Below, one piece after another: positions 10,201 to 19,361 of a stretch of 64,000 nt of DNA. A program made the translations under genes and the position numbers. Origin of the DNA: Enoplolaimus lenunculus (taxonomy: Eukaryota > Nematoda > Enoplea > Enoplida > Thoracostomopsidae); assembly GCA_030248215.1 (NCBI GenBank), contig JASANG010000641.1, positions 124,001 through 188,000 on the forward strand. The letters run 5' to 3'. Below the pieces are notes generated by a model. That model was not told the DNA's origin. It did no database searches and saw nothing but the letters and a program-made list of their open reading frames with translations. The number at the start of each line of letters is the position of its first letter. Within the stretch, counting starts at the first letter, position 1.

Positions 10201-13200
10201 TCAAAATATTTTTATAGATGTGGACAGACCACTCTTCACCCTATTCATGAAAGCCTGGTCGAGTGGTAATACGCACGACATATTACATTAGTTATTTGAC
10301 CAAGATCGCTAATTCCGCTGTGATCATCCTTGTGCTTTAATAGTTTCACAGGATTTTTGTCAACAGATCCAATTGCCTGAAATTATAAACAAATACTAAA
10401 TTTTAATTGGCGTATTTTTCGTAAAACATCTGAAAAAATTATCCACAATAACGCACGCTACAATATGCCAAGCCCCTACCTATGTATTTATTTGCTATTT
10501 TTCCGTATCCCACCGACAATTTGTCTGTTCAAAATATGCAAATATTTTGGCTGACAATTATGTTTATGCAAAACAAGTCAATTTCATTTTTACGTTACAT
10601 GCGAAAAACAATGCAGGTGAATGCAAACAAAGCGAATTGTTTAATGCTTAAACTATTAACGGAAGTAAGTTTGGCAAATGTTAGAACAGTGTCGTGAAAG
10701 TAGTATATGCATATACATAAAGCTTAAGCCTAGGTCTAAGCGTACACTCAAAATAATATTTCTGATATTTAAGAAAAAATTTCTTACATTTGAGAAATAT
10801 GATTAGCAAGGTGCACTTGAAAAGTATTTCTGTTATAACAGAAATGTTTTCAAAAAACGTTTTGAAATAAGTCTGAAAATAAACGTTTTCCAGTTATTTT
10901 TAGAAAAATTGTCTTAAATATCAGCAAAACTGTTCAGATTTGCCACAGAAAACACTTTTCTGAATAAACTCAGAAATACTTTTTTGTGTGTAAGAATGAT
11001 CTCATACCTAACCATAAGCCTAGGCCTGAGCGTAAGAATTAGCTTAAACCTAGAGCCTAACCTAAGCCTAAGCTTAAGTTTTAGACTATCTGCAAAAAAT
11101 GCCAATATTGAATGAATGATGTAAAACACGCTAATGTTTAAATAAATTAACGTTGGTAGGTTTGGCCAATGTAAGAACAGGACCGTGACAGTAGTATAAG
11201 CATATTTGTAGGCCTAAGCCTAAGCCTAAGCAAAAAATGAGCGTAAGCTCAAGCTTACGCTATTGCAGTCCCGCAGAACAACGTTCCACCCGTGATCTCT
11301 ACCATGACCGTAATCTTAGTCAGCTGTAAACACTTACTATTAATAACATGCTGACATTTGACACGTCATCATTCGTAGTTTGTATTGGCCCAATTGTTCT
11401 AACAACACCAGCAGTTCGTAGAACCGGAAGTGGTTCAAATTTCGATTCTGGCTTGCTGCGTCGACTATAAATTTAACTGTTAAATACAAAGCTACAGTTA
11501 TTGCCCAATTATTTGCCAATTACTTTTAAGCTTTCACTACAGACTAAAACAGAATTTAGGTTCTAAGCGAACTAGCAATATATGAATCAATTTAGTAGGA
11601 ACAGTTTTGCTTTGATAAAAAGTTTTTCCGATGCAAATCACTTACGTATTCAACTCTAAAATGTTACGAGCCACTGTTGTCTTCTTAGTCGTCGTAGTTG
11701 CAGTAGTAGTCGCAGCTTGCGTTGTAGTTGTAGTTGTGGTAGTAGTTGACATTGTTGTTGTACTTGTAGCAGTTGTAGTTGTTGTTGGTGGTGGTGGCGG
11801 TGGTGTTGTTGTTGTTCCTTCTGTTGTTGTTGTTGTAGCTGTTGTTGCCAAAGTTTCTTCTTTTGATTCACTGAACACTTCACGAGTATCAAATTCAACC
11901 TCACCAGATGCTTGTGAATCCGAGTCGCTCGCATCTTCTTCGCTTGACAGCTCTATGCTCCGAGCAACTGAGGCTGCACGGTTGCGTTCACTTATAAATC
12001 CAGCTAACTGAGTGGTCAAAACTGGAATAGGAAAGTTGACAGTTTGCTTTCGGCGCTCATTGAGTTCAGTTGAACTCAGTGGTTGAATTTTACGACTATT
12101 AGTTCGAATGAGCTCGCCAAACTTTTCAACGCTTTCGTTTGACGCTGACCCTGTGGTCCATGCTGATATTGATCGGGGCACAAACGAAACCACGCCACGA
12201 GTGGTGGGAAGTTGTGGCGCTGAACCCTGAGAACGGGGAGTACGACGGCCGCTACTCGAGAGTCGCTTGAAATCAACTATGAATGTTTGGTCATCGACAA
12301 GATCGACTGTTGGTGACTGTATTCGGCCAGCAAGCCCTATTGAACGAAAAAAGCCTCCCTCGTAAGATCGTGGTATTGTTGCTTCTGCTGCATTGCGCTG
12401 TTGCGCTAAAATTAAACTTTAGTTTCAACGGAACAAACAGATCCACTACCTGAACTTGAGCAAGTTCTTATCGCTAAGACGTACGGCTGACTGTAAATAA
12501 AAATAAAGAAACAAATTGAATCATTTCGTAAAATCTGGCGTGCGCCATTAGGTGAATTAACGCTATTCAGTTTTTTCTTACTACCAAGAATCGATAATGA
12601 CTCCCAATAAGAGTATGTCACTAAATAATACTCCGTGGTACTAAATGTACCACCGGACGCGGCGTTTTTGGCTGACCCCCTTTTTCGAGGTGAGAGAAGT
12701 TTACGCAGGAGCGCATGCTAGAAACGCAACGTAAGTTGGATTTGTTTACTTCTATGCGTCGCGCTCTAAATTTTGGCCTGAAACTAAATTTTTTTACCAC
12801 AGTTTACACCGATTTGCTAAAGTTAGCAAATTAAACATTATCAACTACCTAATTTCGCTCCACCTTCGGCTTGTCGACCAGTATGCAATTTTCATATAGT
12901 TTACACACCGGCATAGATACTACCAAGCTAGCAGGAGTGTGCGCACGTGTTGTGTAAATTATTTTATGCTCAAAAGGTAACCAGTAGCTTGCCTATTTTG
13001 ATCTATGGGGGTATTTATAAAAAAGTTTTCGGTGAATTCTAGAAAAAACACTTAAAATGTTAAGCCAAGTCGTCCCAAAAAACATTTTCGGTTATCGCAC
13101 AAAAGTGTCATGACAGGCCTCTTAAAAAGCTAATTTAGGTAAAATTTAACCAGTGGCGAACCAATAGAGCAAATGGTGATAAACATTTACCACGAACGTC

Positions 13201-13428
13201 CTAAAAATTGTAAAATTTTCGAACACAAAAAGTATATTCTGCAACCACAAAATACTGGATCCACACACTGATTTCAGCTTACATTATACCTGCTTTCGCT
13301 GTTCGTTCAAGCCAAATATTCCACGGGAAATTGTTCGTTTGACCGAAACAGACCACTCCATGCATTAACGCAGCGATAACGTAGAATGGCAATCTGTAAT
13401 CGTTTGTGTTTTTAATCAATAGCAGCAT
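4209..13428 (-). CDS. Secreted pseudo-phosphatase: Thr-rich stem, catalytically dead histidine acid phosphatase domain, C-terminal ShKT domain
   Basis: Thirteen exons, all phase-compatible, 808 residues: 13428-13283, 12490-12450, 12405-11646, 11464-11338, 10376-10287, 9310-9224, 8855-8685, 8223-8119, 7848-7762, 7344-7122, 6504-6425, 5218-4927, 4426-4209. Residues 1-30 form a hydrophobic signal-like segment (LPFYVIAALMHGVVCFG). Residues about 63-315 are Ser/Thr-rich with a long Thr tract, a likely O-glycosylated stem. Residues about 350-720 align along the whole length with prostatic-type acid phosphatase (GKQQAFYLGRFLRRRY; LAGLLPP; WQPIP; MPDWAT; LRVYSS). The active site is gone: RHGDRxP is IGSVDKNP (361-367), the second catalytic Arg is Glu437, and the HD pair is DS (640-641). 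Six cysteines at 755-793 (C-x11-C-x8-C-x10-C-x3-C-x-C) with ENWAKHNYC form an ShKT domain. Inference: an extracellular binding protein, not an enzyme. The start codon is the least certain part. Confidence 0.85.
5506..5757 (+). mobile_element. tRNA-headed SINE, first tandem unit
   Basis: 252 bp that recurs, as far as I can read without mismatch, at 5856-6107. It has a 5-prime leader (GTGGGTATACGCGGCTTG...), a tRNA-like segment at 5599-5670, and a tail ending GTCGTCCCGACCGTGCAGTT. The polymerase III A box (TGGTGTAATGGG) and B box (GGTTCGATTCC) are both consensus. The near-identity of the two units indicates a recent duplication or paired insertion. Confidence 0.7.
5599..5670 (+). tRNA. tRNA-like sequence (anticodon position CGC), part of the SINE
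   Basis: Exactly 72 nt numbering cleanly as a tRNA: acceptor stem GGCCGCG/CGTGGCC pairs fully (one G-U), the D stem pairs with G-U wobble, T54-T55-C56-G57-A58 is intact. The anticodon stem has one mismatch (31-39) and the T stem two (50-64, 51-63). CGC at 34-36 would read Ala codons, but the G3-U70 identity pair of tRNA-Ala is absent (C3-G70). It is better seen as a tRNA-derived SINE head than a working tRNA. Confidence 0.45.
5856..6107 (+). mobile_element. tRNA-headed SINE, second tandem unit
   Basis: Repeats 5506-5757 at an offset of exactly 350 bp; the 98 bp between the two units (5758-5855) is unique and contains GGTCCGGGGCGACCGCC. Its tRNA-like part is at 5949-6020. Confidence 0.7.
5949..6020 (+). 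tRNA. tRNA-like sequence, second copy
   Basis: Same 72 nt as 5599-5670, with the same three stem mismatches and intact A and B boxes, so both copies derive from one already-degenerate source. Confidence 0.45.
6870..7045. repeat. Family A element, diverged
   Basis: Keeps TTTTTCTGCGGAAGCGCAATAGAGTT and TTTAAGCTTTAGACTATTTTTTTGC on the left, with decayed TTAGGC-like units; the right end is poor. It lies in the intron between exons 10 and 11 of the phosphatase-like gene. Confidence 0.55.
7865..8016. repeat. Family A element, truncated
   Basis: TTAAGCGTTAGACTAATTTTTTGCTT, degenerate TTAGGC units, then TACCACTGTTGCGACCCTGTTCTATACATTGG. Only the right inverted terminus is intact. Intronic in the phosphatase-like gene. 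Confidence 0.65.
9677..10122. repeat. Family B MITE, complete copy
   Basis: Begins TACTGTAGTAACCCGAAGAAGAGG and ends CTCTTATTCGGGTCACTAAAGTA, with TA at both edges. The full family interior is present. It sits in the intron between exons 5 and 6 of the phosphatase-like gene. Confidence 0.85.
10680..11100. repeat. Family A pieces around a palindromic AT-rich core
   Basis: GTGTCGTGAAAGTAGTATATGC and AAGCTTAAGCCTAGGTCTAAGCG on the left, and AGCCTAGGCCTGAGCGTAAG ... TAAGCCTAAGCTTAAG on the right, flank a stretch (10745-10985) with inverted TTCTGATATTTAAGA / TCTTAAATATCAGCAAAA arms. This looks like a second small inverted-repeat element inserted into a family A copy. Confidence 0.4.
11160..11308. 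repeat. Family A element
   Basis: GGCCAATGTAAGAACAGGACCGTGACAGTAGTATAAGC, then GGCCTAAGCCTAAGCCTAAGC, then TATTGCAGTCCCGCAGAACAACGTTCCACCCGTGATCT. It ends about 30 bp from exon 4 of the phosphatase-like gene. Confidence 0.75.
12630..12720. repeat. Family E half-element
   Basis: CCGTGGTACTAAATGTACCACCGGACGCGGCGTTTTTGGCTGACCCCC matches one arm of family E. Intron 2 region of the phosphatase-like gene. Confidence 0.55.
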
Positions 13429-13552
13429 TTTTCTGCTGCAAATATTAGCAAAATTGTATATTTAGCAGTTTTGCTCAAAATAAACTAAAAGTTAAACTTG
13501 GCGTTTTGTCAATCGGCACAATTTTGCGCTAGCGATAATCCAAATTCGACTA

Positions 13553-13868
13553 TTAATGTTACCAAGAGTGGATGATCACATGGGAACAAGAGTGTGCAAC
13601 TGTCGGGAATTTGTGTGGTACAAAATTTTCCACCGCGCGTTGCGTTTATACTGTGCGCCCCTTATTAAGCGAGGGTCGATGATACATAATGTTATATACC
13701 TGGAAATTTAAGAATATATACATAGCATTTTTGGTCATTGGCATATTATGTGTTTCTTCGTCTGCGCAAACTTCAACCCCCCAAATAAGATGACCTGGAC
13801 AAAAACGTAACGCTGGATACATTCTTATGTACACTTGCACACTCTTGTGCAAAATGATCATACACTCT
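13553..13868. repeat. Family E element, complete copy
   Basis: Arms GTTACCAAGAGTGGATGATC and GATCATACACTCTTCACGTTAC; inside these a second inverted pair, AAGAGTGTGCAACT versus TGCACACTCTTGTGC, and GCGTTGCGTTT versus AAACGTAACGC. The centre (13660-13790) is unrelated between copies. It lies upstream of the start of the phosphatase-like gene. Confidence 0.75.
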
Positions 13869-16589
13869 TCACGTTACTAAGAGCATCACATTGCAAATTA
13901 TAAGCCTAAGCGTAAGCCTATTCCCAATCCTCATCGTAAAGATAATACTGCAAGTGGACTACGGATAATAAGTAAATAATTATTTTGATGACGATTTGTT
14001 TCAAATATGATTTTGATTGAAAACGATTTGATTTCTACGTACGTAACTTGGTTTCTTAAATAGTTTGTTACTCTTCAATCAAAATCTAATTTCGGTTAAC
14101 AACCTTTGGTGATAAACAATTTTAAAAAATGTAATAAAGTTTAGAAAAAAACTATTTTAAAAATACAACAAAAATGTTTGACATATTTAAGCAAATAACC
14201 GAAACGTCAAGTTGTTCAAGTACTGAAGCGTATTAATTTAAAACTCTCTAATTTGTTGTGCCTGGTTTACAAAATAACAAACTCTGCGAAAGTTTGCAAA
14301 AGAGCAAACAATAGCAGTACAAAGGCAGGTGGTGAGTATTGTCGTTATAAGTGAGACAAATAAAAACAACAGCAAACTGAACAATAATTCTGATTCAAAC
14401 AAATTTCATGAACATCGAAATAATGAAAAAAAATAAGAAAAAAACAAGTCGAGCAACGTTTCTGCATGAAAGAGAATTTAGTAAGTTTTCAAACAAAAAA
14501 CTCAAATCAAAAACCGACATAACTGTCAGTACAGTGCTGTCAAGAGACACCTCCACAATTTCGAGGGTGCGAAAATTAATTTTGTTAAGTGAAAGTGTTG
14601 TAGCAATCAGTGCCGAAGCAGGTTCGGGTGGGATTTCTCCCTAAATTAGCAGTGACGTAGCCTTTGCTATGATAAAAATATTTTTATAAAATATTTTGTT
14701 TAAAATCTTGTTAAAGTGGGAGGCCCCTCTTTGAGGTGAGGGCGCCCGAATCGAGGGCATGGGGGTGCCTGCTTCAGCCCTGGCAGGAATGCAAACATAT
14801 GAAGAACGATGTAACAATTTCCAGTAAAAACAGTTTAAATCGAAAAAAAAATATTTTGCTCTATGCCTGAATCTTTATGAAGTTTTGGACAATGTTACTT
14901 TTAGAGCGTAACAGTAGGTCAAGCGTATTCCTGCAGCGTAAACCTAAGCCTAAGCCTTAGCCTAAGCAAAAAATGTAGTCTAGAATGTAAGCCTACTCTT
15001 TTACAGAGCCATCAGAAACCGGGACGGCCCCAAAAGTGGCATGGGCCGCAGTTTTGCACAATTTTTGCACATAATTTGGTCTTCTTCTATTTAGTCGTTG
15101 ACATGAGAGACACAGTTCGCTTGCGTGAAAACCTATTACTAACTGGTGATGTAATAGGTGCTAAATATATCGGTAAATATTGCTCAAATATTGCGTTAGA
15201 ACGATAACGGTTAACGGAAAATTTAAATTTGCATATAAAAATATAATTCAGCCAAAACACCATCAACAAAATGCAATTGTTCGGAAATAAATGATATTTT
15301 AAACTCAGTTTCAGTTTCAAACAGCGTCTTTAAAAGTCAAGGTTTGAGAATTCACGTTGAACGTTGTGTTTTGCTGAGGTTACTAGATACAACTTTAGTG
15401 CAAAACTTTTTGTATGGATGGATATGTCCAGATTCAAACCATTTTACTTCTTCAGAACTGAATTATCGGTAGATATTTCGTTTTTAGTAACAATAAATTT
15501 TTTATCGCATCAATCATTTTTCAATGTTTAATTCGAAATAATGATAATTTGCCACTTTTCCAAGTTAGATTTGAAGCCATCTAATTTTTGTGACTATAAT
15601 TAAGCATGATTGGAAACATTCGCATACGTTTATTTTGTGAATTCTAAACGTAACCATAAGCCACCATACCTCTTATAACAGAAACTCTGCAAGCGAAGCG
15701 AACGAGAATACTGTCGCACAGTTTCTACAAATCACAGTATAAAATCTTGAAATGGTGAGTAAAGTTTAAAGTAGTACATGAGAATACAACAGAGTCAAAA
15801 CACAAGTCGAACAATGAAGAAAACTTGTCGAGTCAAATGAGCAAGAAACCAGTCGCAGTAATTTTAGGTTTGCGTGGCTCCAGTAAGGAAAGATGTGATC
15901 CCTGGATGACGACCAATGTATGAATTATGTGTGAATTGCACAAATACAAAACATCTTAAAGCTAATTTACCAATTTTTCACCAAGATATATAAAAGACAG
16001 AACTGTAACAAATTCATCGTGAGCGAAGCAAGCGTGAAGCTTAACGTGAATTTTAGCATTAAATCTTTTTTGAAAAAGAGCAATTTTTGCTCATTGATAA
16101 GGGTTATAATCCTTCCACAAGCCAGCTACGCACTCATGGCGAACGAAAACGGCGACTGGCGCGCCACCATTTTAGCTACTGTAGCATTATTGCTAATATT
16201 TGTAAAAATGCAAATAGTGCTGCAGGCAAAATTTTTCTATTAGCGCAAACTTCTTCTGAGAAGAAGAATTTAGTAGGAACAGTCAGAAATTACAAATTCA
16301 TAAGGTTGGTTGGACCTTACCATTTTATTTCGACAATATTTCTTACGGGAGAGTTGGTATGCTCTACCGCCTTCCTAGATCCGCTAGTATATCCGTTATC
16401 ATATTTGTTTTTCATATTTGGCAATTTTCAGTTGTTGAACTCGTAAGGTTTTGATAGCTGCGTGCGTTACGACGCTCTAAAACATAAACCAAAATCATGA
16501 AAGAACTCGGTGATTTTATTAATTGTAACGTATTTTTACGTTAAAGTTTACGCAATTTCGTGGATTTAATTTGTTTTAGAAAGAGTACA
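13869..16589. other. Intergenic stretch, no gene supported
   Basis: A-rich DNA with a short family A fragment near 13895-13940 and a better family A copy at 14893. The open frames at 14408 and 16019 have no family signature, splice support or codon bias. I see nothing else here. Confidence 0.5.
14893..15045. repeat. Family A element
   Basis: GAGCGTAACAGTAGGTCAAGCGTATTCC, then AAACCTAAGCCTAAGCCTTAGCCTAAGC, then AATGTAGTCTAGAATGTAAGCCTACTC and CAGAAACCGGGACGG. Ends are diverged. It shares the TAGTCTAGAATnTAA variant with the copy at 31855, suggesting a subfamily. Confidence 0.65.
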
Positions 16590-16805
16590 TGAAACAAGAG
16601 TCTGCAACTCTTGGGGTTCCGCGTGGTACAAAATGTACACCGAGCGTTGCGTATTTAACTGACCCCCGAGTACCATAAAAATTTTATGGTTAATACAAGT
16701 TTCCTAAATAATGAAGTAGGCCAACAACAAAATACGCGTTGGTTACATTGTTTTGTGCACAGCATGTACCCAGTTGCACACTCTTGTTATATATCATGCA
16801 TTCTT
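16590..16805. repeat. Family E element
   Basis: AACAAGAGTCTGCAACTCTTGGGGTTCC, GGTACAAAATGTACACCGAGCGTTGCG and, on the far side, CAGTTGCACACTCTTG. The inner right arm AACAAAATACGCGTTGG is altered. Confidence 0.65.
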
Positions 16806-16975
16806 GGTTTTTCCAATAGTCTACATTGTCATAGATTGCGATACTTTGTAGCATTCTGAATTTCAGCATAAAGCATCTTGCTGTTCGATATTCATTGTTC
16901 TCCCGCCGTGATTGAGGGGGCGCTGGTAAAATTGTAAGTATTTCTGCTATAAATCATTCGCAAACATCATGACAC

Positions 16976-17182
16976 AATGTATAGAACAGGGCCGGAACAG
17001 TAGCATAAGCATATTCCTAAGCCTAAGCCTACACGTATGCATAAGCGTATGGATGACCCTATTCCAAAGCCTAAGCCTAAGCCTAAGCTTAAGCCGAAGC
17101 AAAAAAATAGTCTAAAGCTTAAACTGACTCTATTATAGCCCCTCCGGAAAACGATCCGGCCCTGTTCTATACATGGGTCACG
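16976..17182. repeat. Family A element, well preserved
   Basis: Termini CAATGTATAGAACAGGGCCGGAAC and GATCCGGCCCTGTTCTATACATGG are a near-perfect inverted repeat. The interior carries two blocks of AAGCCTAAGCC and the motif TAGTCTAAAGCTTAAACTGACTCTATTATAG. This copy defines the family ends best. Confidence 0.85.
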
Positions 17183-18644
17183 ATACGTGGGTCTGTAATC
17201 TGTTTGGGACCGCGTGATGCTTCAATGTTACTCTTGGTTATTAGTTATGAAATATATAATATCTAAAAAGCAAAGTTCTTTAAATTCAAAACGGAGAGTA
17301 AACATGAAATTACTATGGTTTAAAAATCTAAGCCTTGGCTCCAGAAAAAAAGTTGCTTGAAAAGTACTCGCTTTCGCTTCGTAGCTCGATTTTTACGCTT
17401 GCGGATTAAAATAAATTCAGTTTGCTAACGTTCATGCGGACGTCTTCCGTCGGCTCCAGCAAACAGGCGGTTTATAAAATTTGAATACCTGATGGTATTT
17501 TTTCGACGATTTTACAGCCAATAAAACGTTAATTTTCGTTCAAATTAATTTATTTGTATTATAAGAAAGCTTGCGTGTCATGATTGGCTTTATTTTTGTA
17601 TAATAAAAGCGTGTTTTGAACAACTAAAACTATACTTTCAACAAAACGTAACATCTATTTTGGTATTTTGATACCCATTTGGCTGTTGTTAGTGTGAGTG
17701 CTGTAACACTAGTATAAAGCATAGCCCTTAGCGTAAGCTTAAACCTTAGCTTACCTATGCCTCATCGCAAGCATATTCCCATAGCTAAGCCTAAGCCTAA
17801 GCATAAACAAAAAAATGGTCTAAAACTTTAAGCTTACTCTATCTTAGTCGAACGAAAAAAGGTTCGCCCAAGCAATAACATGAGCCACTTATGTTAATGG
17901 TACTTTTCACTAAACCCTATCCTTTGAATTCGCTATTTTCAGTTGCGCTTCTCACGCAGAAAATCGACCTTCGGATCAGCTGACTCCGAGTGAATTTTGC
18001 TCACGTTTCTTGTAATTTCGGCACTGAAAATTATCCAACATTTGTTGTATATAACTTGAAGGTCACGTTTTCGTAGCAATTTTGCGAAACAAAAATTGAA
18101 GAGTATATTTTTGCTAATTTTTTACTTTTTCTGCTGTTAAAATTAGCAAATTAAACATGAATTCAACTTATTTAATCTTGCTTCATGTCAAATTTTTGTA
18201 AATTTCGCTAACTTTCAACTCACAGCAGCGATATTTGTCCCATTAACGTCACATTTAAACATTATTAGCCAAAAGTATTTGCCTTCCAAACAACTAACTA
18301 CGGTCTTGCTATGCTTTGCATCACGGTTTTAGTCATTTTGTAAAGCTTTAAAGACAGCATACGTTAATGACAAGCGAATCGCCTTGATACTAAGCAAGTG
18401 TTTATCTCGTATTGCATTTGTCTTTACGGTGCGCATAATTTTGACAAACATGCAAGTCCGTGACGTTAATTCGAAATTCCGCAAATTTAAGAAGATTAAT
18501 ATTTTAGCTGAAATTGTTTAAACTTTCAATTTCACCTGCTGTAAAGTAGCCTGTGTTCACTTTGCTGAGCGATTTTACAATGATTTTGCCGCTGACGCTA
18601 CGGTTTGTTTTTAAGCTGTAGCTTTGATAACAACAATCAGATCA
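17183..18644. other. Intergenic stretch with one family A copy
   Basis: Apart from the element at 17690 this is AT-rich DNA without open frames of note. Confidence 0.5.
17690..17895. repeat. Family A element, diverged ends
   Basis: TGCTGTAACACTAGTATAAAGCATA, then ATAGCTAAGCCTAAGCCTAAGC, then AATGGTCTAAAACTTTAAGCTTACTCTATCTTAG and ACATGAGCC. Confidence 0.65.
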
Positions 18645-19095
18645 TACTGTAGTGACCCGAATAAGAGGGCGGACTGATATTCATTTGGCCTCTCCAGAGG
18701 GTATCCCCCCTTGTTATTCGGTTACGGACTGTTATTTATTTTTAACCCACGCTCCGTCGCCCTTCGTTACTGATATAAATCCGGTACTGCAATAATCCGT
18801 TGAATTAAACATTTATTTGTCTTGTGTCAATAGCTTGAGCGATAATACAAGGTTATACTTAGGAATGTACTTTCAAAATTTACGTACGCTTTAAAGGTTC
18901 GAACTCAAATTATTTGGTCCTGGAGTCATTTATTCGCTACAATTAGGAATAATTGACATTAATGGACTCTAATTAAGGTTTAAGGCCTCTATCCGCTTAC
19001 GGACTCTTATTAGGGATACGAACTTCTATTGATTCGGACTCAAAATGGGAACCCCATCTTATTGCTCCCCCTCTCTTATTCGGGTCGATACAGTA
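18645..19095. repeat. Family B MITE, complete copy
   Basis: TACTGTAGTGACCCGAATAAGAGG at the left and CTCTCTTATTCGGGTCGATACAGTA at the right. Opposite orientation to the copies at 1314 and 9677. It ends 266 bp before the opsin start codon. Confidence 0.88.
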
Positions 19096-19361
19096 TATAT
19101 CTTAACCGAACACCATGTTTTGAAGCAGACACACTGCAGTCGTAATTGTAATTAAGCAAGCAGTGTGGAACAGGAGGGCAAAATGCTAAGAGCCAATGAT
19201 CTTTAAGATAAATATTGAGCTTAGAGCAAATTCGAGTTTATATGCAGCTATCGACAGATTTAATTAAAAAATTACTAAGGGCTGATTATTAACACGAAGC
19301 CAAACTAGTTACCTAAAATTGAATTGAACATTTCTAAATCCGAAGTTGATTTGATAACCAA

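Noticed and set aside
11631-12011. 126-codon Val-rich plus-strand frame
   Set aside because: It is the antisense shadow of the Thr tract in the phosphatase-like gene.
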